Below are positions 1-9,095 of a stretch of 53,528 nt of DNA, piece by piece. The notes below the pieces were generated by a model. It saw nothing but the letters and a program-made list of their open reading frames with translations, was not told the DNA's origin and searched no databases. How positions within the stretch are numbered: position 1 is the stretch's first letter; the number at the start of each line of letters is the position of its first letter. A program made the translations under genes and the position numbers. The stretch is from an uncultured Bacteroidota bacterium (GTDB lineage Bacteria > Bacteroidota > Bacteroidia > Flavobacteriales_D > Crocinitomicaceae): contig CALCCB010000054.1 in assembly GCA_937899625.1 (NCBI GenBank), forward strand, positions 1 to 53,528, given 5' to 3'.

Positions 1-1
1 C

Positions 2-409
2 ACAGCTACTTTACAAAATGCCGCTATTATTGAACCTTGCTATATCGGAAATAATGTGCTTATAAACAATTCAGTTATAGGTCCGCACGTTTCTATAGGT
101 GATGGTTCTACTATCGAAAATAGCGTACTTAGTAATAGTATTATCCAAACAAAGGTGGTTATAAAAAATAAAATTATTTACTTTATATTTTATGCACATT
201 TCTCCAATCATAATATTAGGAAGTGTATACACAAATACTGCTGGACTGGGCAAGTCATCCATGCTTCTATGATGAATCTATCTGCAAATGAAGCATCACA
301 TAAAAAGGTTATCAGAATTCTAACTCATGGAGGAATGGTTGATGTTACTGATGATCATTCTTTACTAAAATTAGATAAAACTGAAATTTCTCCAAAATTA
401 GATAACTGA
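2..409 (+). CDS. Sugar-phosphate nucleotidyltransferase C-terminal fragment with aberrant tail (5' end outside window)
   Basis: The frame is open from the left edge to a TGA at 407-409. The first ~55 codons read as left-handed beta-helix hexapeptide repeats ([35 protein letters not shown]). This is the C-terminal domain typical of long glucose-1-phosphate thymidylyltransferase-like enzymes that activate sugars for surface glycans. After about base 165 the similarity stops: the expected next helix turns are replaced by an aromatic, AT-rich stretch and then by an intein-like segment. The catalytic N-terminal domain lies outside the window. The stop overlaps the 3' end of the convergent M23 gene by 55 bases. 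This looks like a broken or chimeric gene rather than an intact enzyme. The family call for the first part is fairly safe; the function of the tail is not known. Confidence 0.55.
   Translation, partial: TATLQNAAIIEPCYIGNNVLINNSVIGPHVSIGDGSTIENSVLSNSIIQTKVVIKNKIIYFIFYAHFSNHNIRKCIHKYCWTGQVIHASMMNLSANEASHKKVIRILTHGGMVDVTDDHSLLKLDKTEISPKLDN
299..394 (+). other. Intein block-B-like segment (Hint-type TxxH motif)
   Basis: In the frame of the preceding fragment, residues encoded at 299-394 read [18 protein letters not shown] followed by DHSLL and a lysine-rich stretch ending ISPK. A beta-strand pair leading to VDVTxDHSLL is, from my knowledge of the family, characteristic of block B of inteins in family B DNA polymerases of large DNA viruses; the TxxH motif here is T at 347 and H at 356. 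No splice-junction Cys/Ser, homing-endonuclease motif or C-terminal HN dipeptide is visible. At most it is a fragment. Identification is by recalled motif only. Confidence 0.4.
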
Positions 410-1764
410 GATGTGCACGACTTTGAAAAACAATGTAGTGGAAATTGTTTTTTCTTCCCCTTGTAAGTACTAACCTCAACATAAGTTTTTGGATCTGGCT
501 CATCGATGAATTCAAGGTGAATTGGTTCTTCTATTCCCTGGTATTTGTCTCCAAAGTTGAACGTTTCTCCAGTTGTTGAGGTCGAAATGACTTGTGGTTG
601 ATATAGTGATCCTTTTTTCACAAGTATATGGTATCCAGGACCTTTGAAAAAATGATCTTTTCCCGGATAATTAGAAATAGGAGGGGTCAGAAATTTTCCA
701 GTGTTTTCAAATTTGAGGTCAAAGGACAATCGTGATGAATTTCCAGCGTGGTCCTTTGCAATGTAATCGACGTGTTTGATCCCTTGCTCAAATGGAATAA
801 AGCCAGGTATATTAGACTTGTATACAGAAAGTTCATTGCTGGGAGATCGAAACATTTTCTGAAAATGATCATTGGAGCGTTGATATGCGGCATGATCTTT
901 CAATTCATTGACCATTCTGGTTTCTTCAAACGGTATTCGATCGATGGTGTAATGAAAATTCTCTTTTTTGTTTATGGTTGAGATGGCTTCATATATTCCA
1001 CAGGAATTATTTGCCATGTCGTAACGATCCTCTACCTCTACGGCATATCCAATGCCTCCATTTTTGGGAACAAATGATCTGTTCACTTCGATGATTCCAT
1101 TCTCAACGGAATATTTCCCTTCCTTTTTCTTGACCTGAAATTCTTTTTGTTGACCCGGTACGCAATAATGGTTGGAGTCCAGTGCATAGATGAGTAATTT
1201 ATTGATTTCAGGAGCACGATGATCGGCAACGGCAAACCCAAAATTCAAAGGATTCAAGGCTGCTTCAGTCTCTGTGTCACGTATTTCGAAATGTAAATGC
1301 GGACCGGTAGAACCGCCTGTGTTTCCTGATATCGCAATTCCATCTCCTCTTTTTACGGGGAATTCGTCTGGAGTGAAAAAGATATCGATCTCATAACTTT
1401 CATTCGAGCTCTGGATTTGCTTTACCTTTTCATCGATCTTTCCATAAAATTTCTGGCAGTGTGCGTAAACACTGGTGTTTCCGTCGGGATGGTTGACGTA
1501 AATGACCTTTCCATAGCCATAGAATTCAACCTTTATTCTTGAAATGTATCCCTCCTCAACAGCACGCAGCACATATCCTTCTTTGGCATTGGTCTTAAAA
1601 TCAAGCCCCATATGAAAGTGATTTGGCCTGAGCTCACCGAAATTGGCTGCTAAAACCAACGGAATGTCAAGAGGGGAACGATAATTCATTGCTCTTTGTC
1701 CTTGTCCTGAGCTGGAAAAGCAAGTAAGGATCGAAATCAGAGCTGAATAAAGAGTTAAACGCAT
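355..1764 (-). CDS. M23 family metallopeptidase (secreted peptidoglycan endopeptidase)
   Basis: This 469-residue protein starts at the ATG at 1764, which opens a clear signal peptide ([16 protein letters not shown]). The upstream in-frame extension is rejected because it would run through the promoter. The LytM/M23 zinc ligands are present: H51 and D55 in HMGLD, and H156/H158 in GPHLHFE. The catalytic domain is N-terminal (about 25-190). The long C-terminal part is beta-rich and probably an accessory domain found in Bacteroidota homologues. The likely role is cleavage of peptidoglycan cross-bridges in the periplasm during growth. It is divergent from the ZapB/ZapA/RNase Y genes. The last ~25 residues overlap the odd left-edge sequence, so the natural C terminus may have been altered. 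Confidence 0.85.
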   Translation of the reverse strand: MRLTLYSALISILTCFSSSGQGQRAMNYRSPLDIPLVLAANFGELRPNHFHMGLDFKTNAKEGYVLRAVEEGYISRIKVEFYGYGKVIYVNHPDGNTSVYAHCQKFYGKIDEKVKQIQSSNESYEIDIFFTPDEFPVKRGDGIAISGNTGGSTGPHLHFEIRDTETEAALNPLNFGFAVADHRAPEINKLLIYALDSNHYCVPGQQKEFQVKKKEGKYSVENGIIEVNRSFVPKNGGIGYAVEVEDRYDMANNSCGIYEAISTINKKENFHYTIDRIPFEETRMVNELKDHAAYQRSNDHFQKMFRSPSNELSVYKSNIPGFIPFEQGIKHVDYIAKDHAGNSSRLSFDLKFENTGKFLTPPISNYPGKDHFFKGPGYHILVKKGSLYQPQVISTSTTGETFNFGDKYQGIEEPIHLEFIDEPDPKTYVEVSTYKGKKKQFPLHCFSKSCTSQLSNFGEISVLSNFSKE

Positions 1765-1767
1765 TAT

Positions 1768-1799
1768 CAAAAATACGCTTTTGAAAAAAAAAATGACAA
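1768..1799 (-). promoter_or_regulatory. Promoter of M23 peptidase gene
   Basis: On the minus strand TTG (1797-1799), a 21-base spacer and TATTTTTG (1768-1775) match the Bacteroidota sigma-ABfr layout of TTG and TAnnTTTG. The -7 box ends only three bases before the ATG at 1764, so transcription would start at or next to the start codon (a leaderless or nearly leaderless mRNA). Confidence 0.5.
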
Positions 1800-1815
1800 G
1801 ATGGGTTGTTTTTTG

Positions 1816-1845
1816 TTGCCAGTCTGAATCACAATAGTAACTTTG
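1816..1845 (+). promoter_or_regulatory. Promoter of zapB-like/zapA/rny group
   Basis: TTG (1816-1818), a 19-base spacer and TAACTTTG (1838-1845) fit the Bacteroidota vegetative promoter consensus. The next ATG in a good frame is 1861, giving a leader of roughly 10 bases. The TTG at 1843, in frame upstream of the gene, overlaps this -7 box and is therefore not a credible start. Confidence 0.55.
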
Positions 1846-1860
1846 TATAAAGTCGAGAAA

Positions 1861-2175
1861 ATGTCTGATAAAGCACTGCAACTTATTGATGAAATTCGCT
1901 TCAGATCCCTTGAGATCAAAGGAAAACTGGATGAAGAGCGTCAGAACAATGCAGTGCTGACCAATACGATTGCAGACCTGGGAAAAGAGCTTGAACAGAG
2001 AGAGTTGGAACTTTCGGAAGTAAAGACAAAGGTTGCAGAATTGGAAAAGGAAGTTTTAACGGCTAAAGAACAGGTCATTAATCCGGTTATTTCTTCAGAG
2101 AGAAATGATGAGGAGATCGATGAACTGGTGAAAGAGATCGAATACTGTATCAGTCAGCTAAAAAATAACAAATGA
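1861..2175 (+). CDS. Small coiled-coil protein, ZapB-like
   Basis: This 104-residue protein is rich in Leu, Glu and Lys, with heptad spacing over about residues 5-70 (IKGKLDEERQNN, then LGKELEQRELELSEV). There is no signal peptide or membrane segment. The ATG at 1861 was chosen because the longer version begins at a TTG inside the promoter. Its stop overlaps the zapA start (ATGA at 2172-2175). By position and architecture it is likely a cytoplasmic divisome-associated coiled coil working with ZapA at the FtsZ ring. That role is inference, since short coiled coils carry little family signal. Confidence 0.65.
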   Translation: MSDKALQLIDEIRFRSLEIKGKLDEERQNNAVLTNTIADLGKELEQRELELSEVKTKVAELEKEVLTAKEQVINPVISSERNDEEIDELVKEIEYCISQLKNNK

Positions 2176-2456
2176 GCAAATTAGCGCTAAAGGTTGTCGT
2201 TGCAGGTCGCACATATCCACTTACGGTAAATGCCAGTGAGGAGGGGAAAGTTACCAAAGCAGCAGAAGAGATCAATAAAGCGATCAAAATGCTCCAGGAA
2301 AATTACGCGGTGAAGGACATGCAGGACTTGTTGGCGATGACAGCCTTGCAGCTTGCAACGAGATCCGGACAACCGTCTAATGGGAAAAATGAAGCTGATT
2401 ACTCCGATATTGAAAATGCTCTGAAGAAACTTTCAGAGGATTTGAACAGTAAATGA
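2172..2456 (+). CDS. zapA: Cell division protein ZapA
   Basis: This 94-residue protein has the usual ZapA length. It begins with a beta-hairpin (KVVVAGRTYPLTVNASEE), followed by a helix carrying AAEEINKAI and a C-terminal coiled-coil helix. ZapA binds FtsZ and promotes bundling of protofilaments at midcell. It is translationally coupled to the upstream coiled-coil gene by a 4-base overlap and lies 55 bases before rny, an arrangement widespread in Bacteroidota. The 55-base gap is too short for a 6S RNA gene, which sits near zapA in some other bacteria. Confidence 0.85.
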   Translation: MSKLALKVVVAGRTYPLTVNASEEGKVTKAAEEINKAIKMLQENYAVKDMQDLLAMTALQLATRSGQPSNGKNEADYSDIENALKKLSEDLNSK

Positions 2457-2511
2457 TCCCTTGAATCAGTTTTGGAAATGACCTTTTGTTGAACATTCAA
2501 TAATAAGGTAA

Positions 2512-4044
2512 ATGAATTTAGTAATAGGTTTACTTGTTGGATTGGCCGGAGGAGGGGTAGCTGCCTTCATTCTCCAGAATGTCATCCTTAAGAGCAAGAA
2601 GGATCAATTGATCCGAGAAGCAGAGCTGGAAGGTGAGAATATCAAAAAAGAAAAGATCCTTCAAGCAAAAGAGAAATTCCTGCGATTGAAAGAAGAACAT
2701 GAGCAGGCAATGAAAGAAAAGGAGCGTCGCTTACAATCGACAGAGGATAAAGCAAGAGCAAGGGAAAAGACGCTTTCTCAGAAGATCGAAGAAGTTAGCA
2801 GAAAGGAAAAGGAGCTTGAGAAAAACCAGGCTGATCTGGAAGCGAAAGTTCAAGTGGTTGAGTTAAAGCATCAGGAACTTGAAAAGATCCAGGATAAGCG
2901 AGTGGCTGAACTATCGAAAATTTCGGGTTTATCTGTTGACGATGCCAAGAATCAATTGATGGAGGCATTGAAAGATGAGGCAAGAACTGGTGCTATGACG
3001 CACATCAAGGAAATCGTTGAGGAGGCTAAATTAAATGCGAACAGAGAAGCGAAGAAGATCGTGATCCAGAGTATTCAGCGTGTTGCGACGGAGCAGGCGG
3101 TGGAGAATGCAGTTTCTGTATTTAATATTGATTCTGACGAAGTAAAAGGAAGGATCATCGGTCGCGAAGGTCGAAATATCCGTGCGTTGGAAGCAGCGAC
3201 AGGAGTAGAGATCATTGTGGATGATACTCCTGAAGCCATCATCTTATCTTGTTTCGATCCTGTAAGAAGAGAGATCGCTCGTCTTGCTTTACACCAGTTG
3301 GTAACGGATGGAAGGATCCACCCGGCGAGAATCGAAGAGGTGGTTGCGAAGACAAGAAAACAACTGGAAGAAGAAATTGCAGAAACGGGAAGAAGAACAT
3401 GTATGGACCTTGGAATTCATGGATTGCATCCTGAATTGACAAGAATGGTAGGGAGAATGAAATATCGTTCTTCTTACGGACAGAACTTGTTACAGCACTC
3501 TAGAGAAGTTGCCAATCTTTGTGCGATCATGGCGGCAGAGCTTGGTCTCAATGTTAAGTTGGCGAAGAGAGCAGGTTTACTTCACGATATTGGTAAAGTT
3601 CCGGATGAGGAACCAGAATTGCCACATGCTATTCTGGGGATGAAGCTTGCTGAAAAGTATGGTGAAAAACCGGATGTATGTAATGCGATCGGAGCTCACC
3701 ACGACGAAGTAGAAATGACAACATTGATCTCACCGATTGTCCAGGTTTGTGATGCCGTTTCAGGTGCACGTCCAGGAGCAAGACGCGAGATCGTTGAAGC
3801 CTATATTAAGCGTATCAAAGAATTGGAAGGATTAGCATTGTCTTATGACGGTGTGTCTTCGGCATATGCGATCCAGGCTGGTAGAGAATTGAGAGTGTTG
3901 GTAGAAGCTGAAAAAGTAACTGATGCCAAAGCGGATGAACTTTCTTTCACGATCTCACAGCGAATCCAGACAGAAATGACTTATCCTGGTCAGGTGAAGG
4001 TTACGGTGATCAGAGAAAAGAGATCAGTTAACTACGCGAAATAA
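2512..4044 (+). CDS. rny: Ribonuclease Y
   Basis: This 510-residue protein has the standard RNase Y architecture. There is an N-terminal membrane anchor (about 1-22), a long charged coiled coil (about 25-190), a KH RNA-binding domain with [10 protein letters not shown] near residue 213, and an HD phosphohydrolase domain with the metal-binding pair H358/D359 in LLHDIGK. It initiates mRNA decay by endonucleolytic cleavage at the inner face of the cytoplasmic membrane. It lies downstream of zapA and only 6 bases before the polysaccharide locus, so readthrough from the zapA promoter could reach that locus. Confidence 0.95.
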   Translation: MNLVIGLLVGLAGGGVAAFILQNVILKSKKDQLIREAELEGENIKKEKILQAKEKFLRLKEEHEQAMKEKERRLQSTEDKARAREKTLSQKIEEVSRKEKELEKNQADLEAKVQVVELKHQELEKIQDKRVAELSKISGLSVDDAKNQLMEALKDEARTGAMTHIKEIVEEAKLNANREAKKIVIQSIQRVATEQAVENAVSVFNIDSDEVKGRIIGREGRNIRALEAATGVEIIVDDTPEAIILSCFDPVRREIARLALHQLVTDGRIHPARIEEVVAKTRKQLEEEIAETGRRTCMDLGIHGLHPELTRMVGRMKYRSSYGQNLLQHSREVANLCAIMAAELGLNVKLAKRAGLLHDIGKVPDEEPELPHAILGMKLAEKYGEKPDVCNAIGAHHDEVEMTTLISPIVQVCDAVSGARPGARREIVEAYIKRIKELEGLALSYDGVSSAYAIQAGRELRVLVEAEKVTDAKADELSFTISQRIQTEMTYPGQVKVTVIREKRSVNYAK

Positions 4045-4050
4045 GACCGA

Positions 4051-5025
4051 ATGGACTTCAAAGGGAAAAAGATTCTTGTAACAGGTGGGGCCGGTTTCAT
4101 CGGCTCTAACCTTGCAGGGACTTTACTTTCTTTAGGTGCGAAAGTTCGTGTGCTGGACAACCTGGAAACAGGAAAAAAAGAAAACATCCTGGAATTTCTG
4201 GATCATCCTGATTTTAGCTTCATTGAAGGAGATATTACCAACTTGACTGATTGTGAAAAGGCAGTTGCAGGAATAGATGGAGTTTCTCATCAGGCAGCGC
4301 TTGGTTCCGTTCCGCGCTCGATCGCTTTTCCGCATAGAACTCATGATATCAATGCAACCGGATTTCTGAATATGCTACATGCGACCAAGGAGGCAGGGGT
4401 TAAACGATTTGTTTATGCCTCTTCTTCTTCAGTGTACGGTGATAGCGCGATTTCTCCGAAAACTATTGGAAGTGAAGGGAATTTATTGAGTCCATATGCA
4501 GTGACCAAAGCATTGAATGAACAATATGCTGGGGTATATGCTCGTTTACATACAATGCAGACGATCGGACTACGATATTTTAACGTATTCGGACCAAAAC
4601 AAGATCCTTTTGGTGTATATGCCGCTGCCATCCCAAAGTTCATCCAAAAGATGAGAACTGGAGAGGAAGTGATTATCAATGGTGATGGTGAACAGACCAG
4701 AGACTTTACATTTGTAGAGAACGCTGTACAGGCGAATCTCCGTGCTTTATGTACTGATAATCAGAATGCCTACGGACAGGTTTATAATGTTGCTTGTGGT
4801 GAGTATTACACGTTGAATCAGGTGGTGGAAGAGATCAAAAAGAATCTATCTCTAATGGGGCAATTGAATCCGAACTCAGTGATCGTTCACGGGCCAGACA
4901 GACCAGGTGATATAAGAAACTCTCTGGCTGATATTTCCGAAACTACCAGAGATCTCAATTACATAGATCCTGTACCATTTGAAAAGGGTATGACATTGTA
5001 CCTGAAAAACCTACTTGATCATTGA
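4051..5025 (+). CDS. NAD-dependent UDP-sugar epimerase/dehydratase (WbpP-like)
   Basis: This 324-residue extended short-chain dehydrogenase has the Rossmann motif GGAGFIG at 12-18 and the catalytic Tyr149/Lys153 in SPYAVTK. Its SSSSVYG and RYFNVFGPKQDP segments are typical of UDP-GlcNAc/GalNAc 4-epimerases of the WbpP type. It likely interconverts UDP-N-acetyl hexosamines for the glycan built by the downstream genes. It opens the polysaccharide locus, and the next gene overlaps its stop. The exact sugar specificity cannot be read from sequence. Confidence 0.85.
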   Translation: MDFKGKKILVTGGAGFIGSNLAGTLLSLGAKVRVLDNLETGKKENILEFLDHPDFSFIEGDITNLTDCEKAVAGIDGVSHQAALGSVPRSIAFPHRTHDINATGFLNMLHATKEAGVKRFVYASSSSVYGDSAISPKTIGSEGNLLSPYAVTKALNEQYAGVYARLHTMQTIGLRYFNVFGPKQDPFGVYAAAIPKFIQKMRTGEEVIINGDGEQTRDFTFVENAVQANLRALCTDNQNAYGQVYNVACGEYYTLNQVVEEIKKNLSLMGQLNPNSVIVHGPDRPGDIRNSLADISETTRDLNYIDPVPFEKGMTLYLKNLLDH

Positions 5026-6296
5026 AAATAAAGAACAATGAATTTCTGAAGTCTGTAATGGTTCTCACTTCAGGGACCGTTATTGCTCAGATCATTAGTT
5101 ATTTGATCACACCATTGCTTACGAGGATCTATTCCACAGAAGAAATGGGAGATCTTGGTGTTTATATGCGTGCTGTGGGGTTTATTTCAGCTTTAGCAAC
5201 TGCTCGTTACGAACTTTCCTTGCCTTTACCTAAAAACGACAAGCATTCCTTCATTCTATACAGGCTATCATTAAAGATTGCATCATATATTTTATTGGCA
5301 TGTGCCTTTATTGGAATTATCTATATCCTGGCTCGACCTTTCAGTTGGGATGAGGTGATCTTTGTCAGTATCACACTATTAAGTTCGGTCTTTCTGATCA
5401 TGATCAATCTAGGTACGAATTGGTCGATTAGAATGAAGCAATTCAATAAAATTTCTTACTCAAAGATTTCAAATTCATTGTCCTCGAATTTACTGAGATG
5501 GATATTCGGATGGTTCGGTTGGGGGAGTTTTGGTTTGCTCTTCGCTACTTTGATCGGTTTCTTTTTATCCAGTTTGTCCTTTGTGAAAGAATTGCTTCAG
5601 TTGTCAAAAGGTCATGGAAGCATTTCCAAAAAGAAAATGTATGTTCTAGGTCGAGAATACCGGCAATTTCCATTTGTAAGTTTACCTCACACGTTGATTG
5701 ATCTTGGAAGAGACCTACTCGTTGCAACATTGATCATTTCGTTTTTCTCAAAAGATATATTTGGATCTTTTAATCATTCGTATACCATTTTGCGTTTGCC
5801 ACTGATGGTGATCGGCGCATCCATCGGCCAAGTGTTCTTTAATCGTTGTTCGGTGATGATCAATGAAGGTAAAGAGATTTATCCGCTGCTAAGGAAGACC
5901 ATGATTATATTGTTTGCACTTTCAATAATTCCTTTTGGAATGATCTTCTTTATAGGAGAACCACTTTTTGCATTCGTCTTTGGTTCGGAATGGGGTGTTT
6001 CTGGATACTATTCTGAGATTATGTCTATATGGTTGATGTTCAATTTTTTGATCTCACCTGTGTCAAATATTCCAATTATATTAAACAGACAAAAAGAGTA
6101 TTTTATTTTAGGACTCGTTGGAACTGCAATGCAACTTTTTTGTTTTGGTGTTATGCCTTTGATAATAGGAACTACGTCACAGGATTTTATAACTATCTTA
6201 TGGGCTGTGTCATTTTCTCAATCTGCATATCTTGTTTTTGGAGTGTTTTATGCTCTTTATATTTCGAAGAAGGGGCGTAAGAAATTGGTAACTTGA
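5022..6296 (+). CDS. Polysaccharide flippase (Wzx/MATE-like)
   Basis: This 424-residue integral membrane protein has about 12 hydrophobic helices from residue 10 onward and belongs to the oligosaccharide flippase (MVF/Wzx) type. It would move lipid-linked repeat units from the cytoplasmic to the periplasmic face. The start is a TTG at 5022 overlapping the epimerase stop by 4 bases; an in-frame ATG at 5058 is the alternative. The AT content rises from here on, as is common for Wzx/Wzy genes. The sequence supports the fold class but not the substrate. Confidence 0.8.
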   Translation: MKIKNNEFLKSVMVLTSGTVIAQIISYLITPLLTRIYSTEEMGDLGVYMRAVGFISALATARYELSLPLPKNDKHSFILYRLSLKIASYILLACAFIGIIYILARPFSWDEVIFVSITLLSSVFLIMINLGTNWSIRMKQFNKISYSKISNSLSSNLLRWIFGWFGWGSFGLLFATLIGFFLSSLSFVKELLQLSKGHGSISKKKMYVLGREYRQFPFVSLPHTLIDLGRDLLVATLIISFFSKDIFGSFNHSYTILRLPLMVIGASIGQVFFNRCSVMINEGKEIYPLLRKTMIILFALSIIPFGMIFFIGEPLFAFVFGSEWGVSGYYSEIMSIWLMFNFLISPVSNIPIILNRQKEYFILGLVGTAMQLFCFGVMPLIIGTTSQDFITILWAVSFSQSAYLVFGVFYALYISKKGRKKLVT

Positions 6297-6339
6297 AACG
6301 CTTATTTTATGTCTTTCTTTAAACTATGATTGAAAAGAG

Positions 6340-7608
6340 ATGGATTCTATAAATACATCTAAAGAGTTAAACAAATATTCAGGAATGGTATTAGTCTTTC
6401 TTTGTGGATTGACTTTCTTTTCAGTTTGTTTTGTTCCGTATTTTCCAATTGCCGATCAACTTAGTATTCGACTAGAAGATATCATTCTTCCATTTGCTGT
6501 TTTCCTGGTATTACCACACTATAAATCAATATTTCATTGGTATTTTTTAATATTGATAATTTGGGGTGTTTGGGGAGTTGTAACAATGGCAGTGAATGTT
6601 AGAAGCAACGTTGTCAACGATTATTTTGAGTTATATAAGTTGTTTAAATTTTTCGTTTTTACATTAATGTTTGCTCTTCTGTTTAAGCGAAAGACAGATG
6701 TTTTTGGGTTTATATCAGTCATTTTTTTGTTTTTGGTAATGTTCAACATGATGCATTATTTCAACTTGTTCGATTTTAACAAGAAAGTGATGCCTTTATA
6801 TTGTCCGAATTCAATGCAATTGGAGTATTTTGGAAGAAATTCTCTTGGAGGAGTTGCTACCAAAAGAATTCTTGGGACTGTGGGGAATCCAAATATTAAT
6901 GCCATTCTATTTTCATTTTTCATGGTCTATTTCATTTCTTTCTTACGTCGAAAGACCTGGCATTTGGGGAAACTATATTTTTTCATTTCAATAGCGATGA
7001 TATTGTATACACAATCGAGAACGAGTATGGCATCGACTGCGATTATCATTGCCTTGTTTATACTGTTCACAAAACCAGATAAAAAACAGCTATTACAGCT
7101 AAGCATTGGTATTACTCTTGCATTTGGTCTGGTCTGGTTTTCAGATTTATATTCCTTACAGTATATTACTGGAGCAAAATGGAATGTAGAACAAAACGGT
7201 TCTTTAAGGGGAAGGCTTGAGGTTTGGAGAGAGCTATTGGGTATGATTGCCAAAAGCCCCATTTTCGGATATGGGATTAACAAGAATTACTTTTATGAAC
7301 ATAATCTGTTTTCAGAAAATGAATACATATTGGTAATGTGGAGGTACGGAATACCAGGGCTATTTTTTTATGGAGTCATGTTATTTGGTTGGATTTGGGA
7401 TGGAAGAAAAACATTACTTAAATCATTTTCTGATGAGTCATTAGCGTATTTATTAGCAGTAGTTATGATTGGTTTCAATGCTTTAACGAACAACCCACTT
7501 TCTAGTCCGATGATCATGGTTTTGTTTGCAGCTATTACAGGCTTCTACATTTCAAATAAGCTAGAAACAAAAGCTAAAACATTGAACAACAATAAATTAG
7601 TTTCTTAA
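6340..7608 (+). CDS. O-antigen polymerase/ligase-like membrane protein (Wzy/WaaL type)
   Basis: This 422-residue protein has about 10-12 predicted membrane segments. A large periplasmic loop around residues 270-330 contains RGRLEVWRELLGMIAKSPIFGYGIN, the pattern seen in the Wzy_C/O-antigen ligase family. The role is polymerisation of lipid-linked repeats or ligation to a lipid anchor. It is flanked by the flippase (43-base gap) and a FemAB-like protein (5-base gap). It is AT-rich relative to the ends of the locus. A second protein of this class at 11354-12613 suggests that one is the polymerase and the other the ligase, but which is which is not decidable here. Confidence 0.75.
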   Translation: MDSINTSKELNKYSGMVLVFLCGLTFFSVCFVPYFPIADQLSIRLEDIILPFAVFLVLPHYKSIFHWYFLILIIWGVWGVVTMAVNVRSNVVNDYFELYKLFKFFVFTLMFALLFKRKTDVFGFISVIFLFLVMFNMMHYFNLFDFNKKVMPLYCPNSMQLEYFGRNSLGGVATKRILGTVGNPNINAILFSFFMVYFISFLRRKTWHLGKLYFFISIAMILYTQSRTSMASTAIIIALFILFTKPDKKQLLQLSIGITLAFGLVWFSDLYSLQYITGAKWNVEQNGSLRGRLEVWRELLGMIAKSPIFGYGINKNYFYEHNLFSENEYILVMWRYGIPGLFFYGVMLFGWIWDGRKTLLKSFSDESLAYLLAVVMIGFNALTNNPLSSPMIMVLFAAITGFYISNKLETKAKTLNNNKLVS

Positions 7609-7613
7609 GTAAA

Positions 7614-8522
7614 ATGAAAGAGTATAATCCTAGTATCGAAATTTTTAGTGAAGATCTCTTTCGAGAACATGTTGTTAGCCAACATTCAAATTTGAAACTG
7701 ACTACCGTTCAAGGTGAAGGAAGTTGTTTTTCCCTATTAACACAGCATAAGGGAATTTTTAAATACATCTGGAACCTTCCTTTTGGCTTGTATCATCCTG
7801 AGCAAGATAAAAATAAGCTTGAGAAGTTGTTGTCAGCCCTGGCAAAATTGAGATCAAGTCAAAAGGTTATCAACGCAGGTCCATTAAGCGGAATCAACAA
7901 ATCAGAGGCTTCTGGTTTGGCCCGTAAATACGGTTATAATCTTAAGATCGGTAGATGCCATGTAATCAATACTCAGTTTGATATAGATCATATCTTTGAA
8001 GGATTCAATTCTACTCGGAAAAAACACATTCGGCGCTATCAGAAAGCGGGAGAGGTGAAAGTCTTTAAGACAAAAGAACCAATTTACTTTTCTAGATACT
8101 TTGCTTTGTATGAAGATTCAGTAGAACGATGGGGGACCAAGACGGCGTACGAAAAAAAATTCCTCGAACGTTTACATGAGGTGCCTGGAATTTATATTTG
8201 GGTTGCTGAAAAAGAAGGAGAAGTATTGTCAGCAATGATTTGCATTTATAGTGATAATACAGTTTTTGATTGGTTAGCAGCTTCAATTATAAACCAAGAT
8301 GTAAAAAAACTTTATGCGGCGGCGGCCGTGCAGTTTGAAGTGATTAAAGATGCTGCAGAAAGAGGATTGAAGCAAGTAAATATGGGAGCGAGCAAAGATC
8401 TGGAAGGAGTGAGCGATTTCAAAGACTCATGGGGCGCAGAGGAACATGAAACCTATACCTTCGTAAAAAAATCAGGTATTTTTGCTTTATTGAAAAAGAT
8501 TCGTGAGTTGATAAGAAAATAA
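7614..8522 (+). CDS. FemAB/GNAT-fold aminoacyl- or acyltransferase
   Basis: This 302-residue soluble protein matches the FemAB-like GNAT superfamily. It has a basic STRKKHIRRYQKAG segment (about 130-145), a central YEDSVERWG helix region, a beta-strand block with YIWVAEKEGEVLSAMI, and a C-terminal VQFEVIKDAAERGLKQVNMGAS motif. FemAB proteins attach amino acids to peptidoglycan precursors, and relatives in polysaccharide loci are thought to acylate or aminoacylate glycans or lipids. Given its place between a Wzy-like gene and a hexapeptide acyltransferase, modification of the exported glycan is the best inference. The donor and acceptor are unknown. Confidence 0.7.
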   Translation: MKEYNPSIEIFSEDLFREHVVSQHSNLKLTTVQGEGSCFSLLTQHKGIFKYIWNLPFGLYHPEQDKNKLEKLLSALAKLRSSQKVINAGPLSGINKSEASGLARKYGYNLKIGRCHVINTQFDIDHIFEGFNSTRKKHIRRYQKAGEVKVFKTKEPIYFSRYFALYEDSVERWGTKTAYEKKFLERLHEVPGIYIWVAEKEGEVLSAMICIYSDNTVFDWLAASIINQDVKKLYAAAAVQFEVIKDAAERGLKQVNMGASKDLEGVSDFKDSWGAEEHETYTFVKKSGIFALLKKIRELIRK

Positions 8523-8528
8523 TGACTT

Positions 8529-9095
8529 ATGGTGAAACTATTATTCTATCATTTCAAACTTTACTGGGCGGCTTATCGAGGAATGTCAAAAGTTCTGAAA
8601 AGGCATCCCACAACTGTTTTTGGCAAAAGGGTTGAGATTTATAACCAGGAAAAGCTCTTTCTTGGTGAGAAGGTTTCAGTTCAAAATAATGTAATTCTTC
8701 ATTGCGGAGGAGCAGCTTGGTGTAATTATGAAGGTTCAATTTCGATTGGAAGTCAGTCAGTGATTTCACCCAATTGCGTCTTTTGGGGTTGCGGTGCCAA
8801 CATAGTAATTGGTAATAATTTCGATTGTGCACCAGGTGTAAAGATTTATGCCTCAAGAACAAAGTATGAGGATCGAATAGAATATCCAGCTTTGAATCCT
8901 CATGTTTTTCAAGATGTCAAGATTGGTAACAATGTCGTTTGCTTTACGAATGTTGTTATTAGTCCAGGGGTTACCATAGGAGATGGTGCTGTTATTGGAT
9001 CAAATAGTCTTGTCCTTGAAGATGTACCATCAAATACTCTGGTAGCTGGAACACCAGCTCGAATCATAAAAAACTTGAAAGACCATGAACGCTGA
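8529..9095 (+). CDS. Hexapeptide-repeat acyltransferase (WcaF/Xat-like)
   Basis: This 188-residue protein has a left-handed beta-helix of hexapeptide repeats, seen as IGSQSVISPNCVF, IGNNVVCFTNVVISPGVTIGDGAVIGSNSLV and the closing VAGTPARIIKNL, which is diagnostic for O-acetyltransferases of the maltose/galactoside family. The N-terminal helical part (1-40) is typical of surface-glycan members. It probably O-acetylates a sugar of the repeat unit using acetyl-CoA in the cytoplasm. Its 3' end overlaps the next glycosyltransferase start by 11 bases, indicating one transcript. Confidence 0.8.
   Translation: MVKLLFYHFKLYWAAYRGMSKVLKRHPTTVFGKRVEIYNQEKLFLGEKVSVQNNVILHCGGAAWCNYEGSISIGSQSVISPNCVFWGCGANIVIGNNFDCAPGVKIYASRTKYEDRIEYPALNPHVFQDVKIGNNVVCFTNVVISPGVTIGDGAVIGSNSLVLEDVPSNTLVAGTPARIIKNLKDHER

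Noticed and set aside
748-981. Plus-strand open frame inside the M23 gene
   Set aside because: It is antisense to a well-supported M23 coding region, without a start context or recognisable domain.
2457-2511. Possible 6S RNA gene next to zapA
   Set aside because: The gap is only 55 bases, too short for 6S RNA, and shows no long hairpin.
6927-7283. Minus-strand frame of 118 codons inside the Wzy-like gene
   Set aside because: Antisense to a clear membrane-protein gene; no start signal and no domain.
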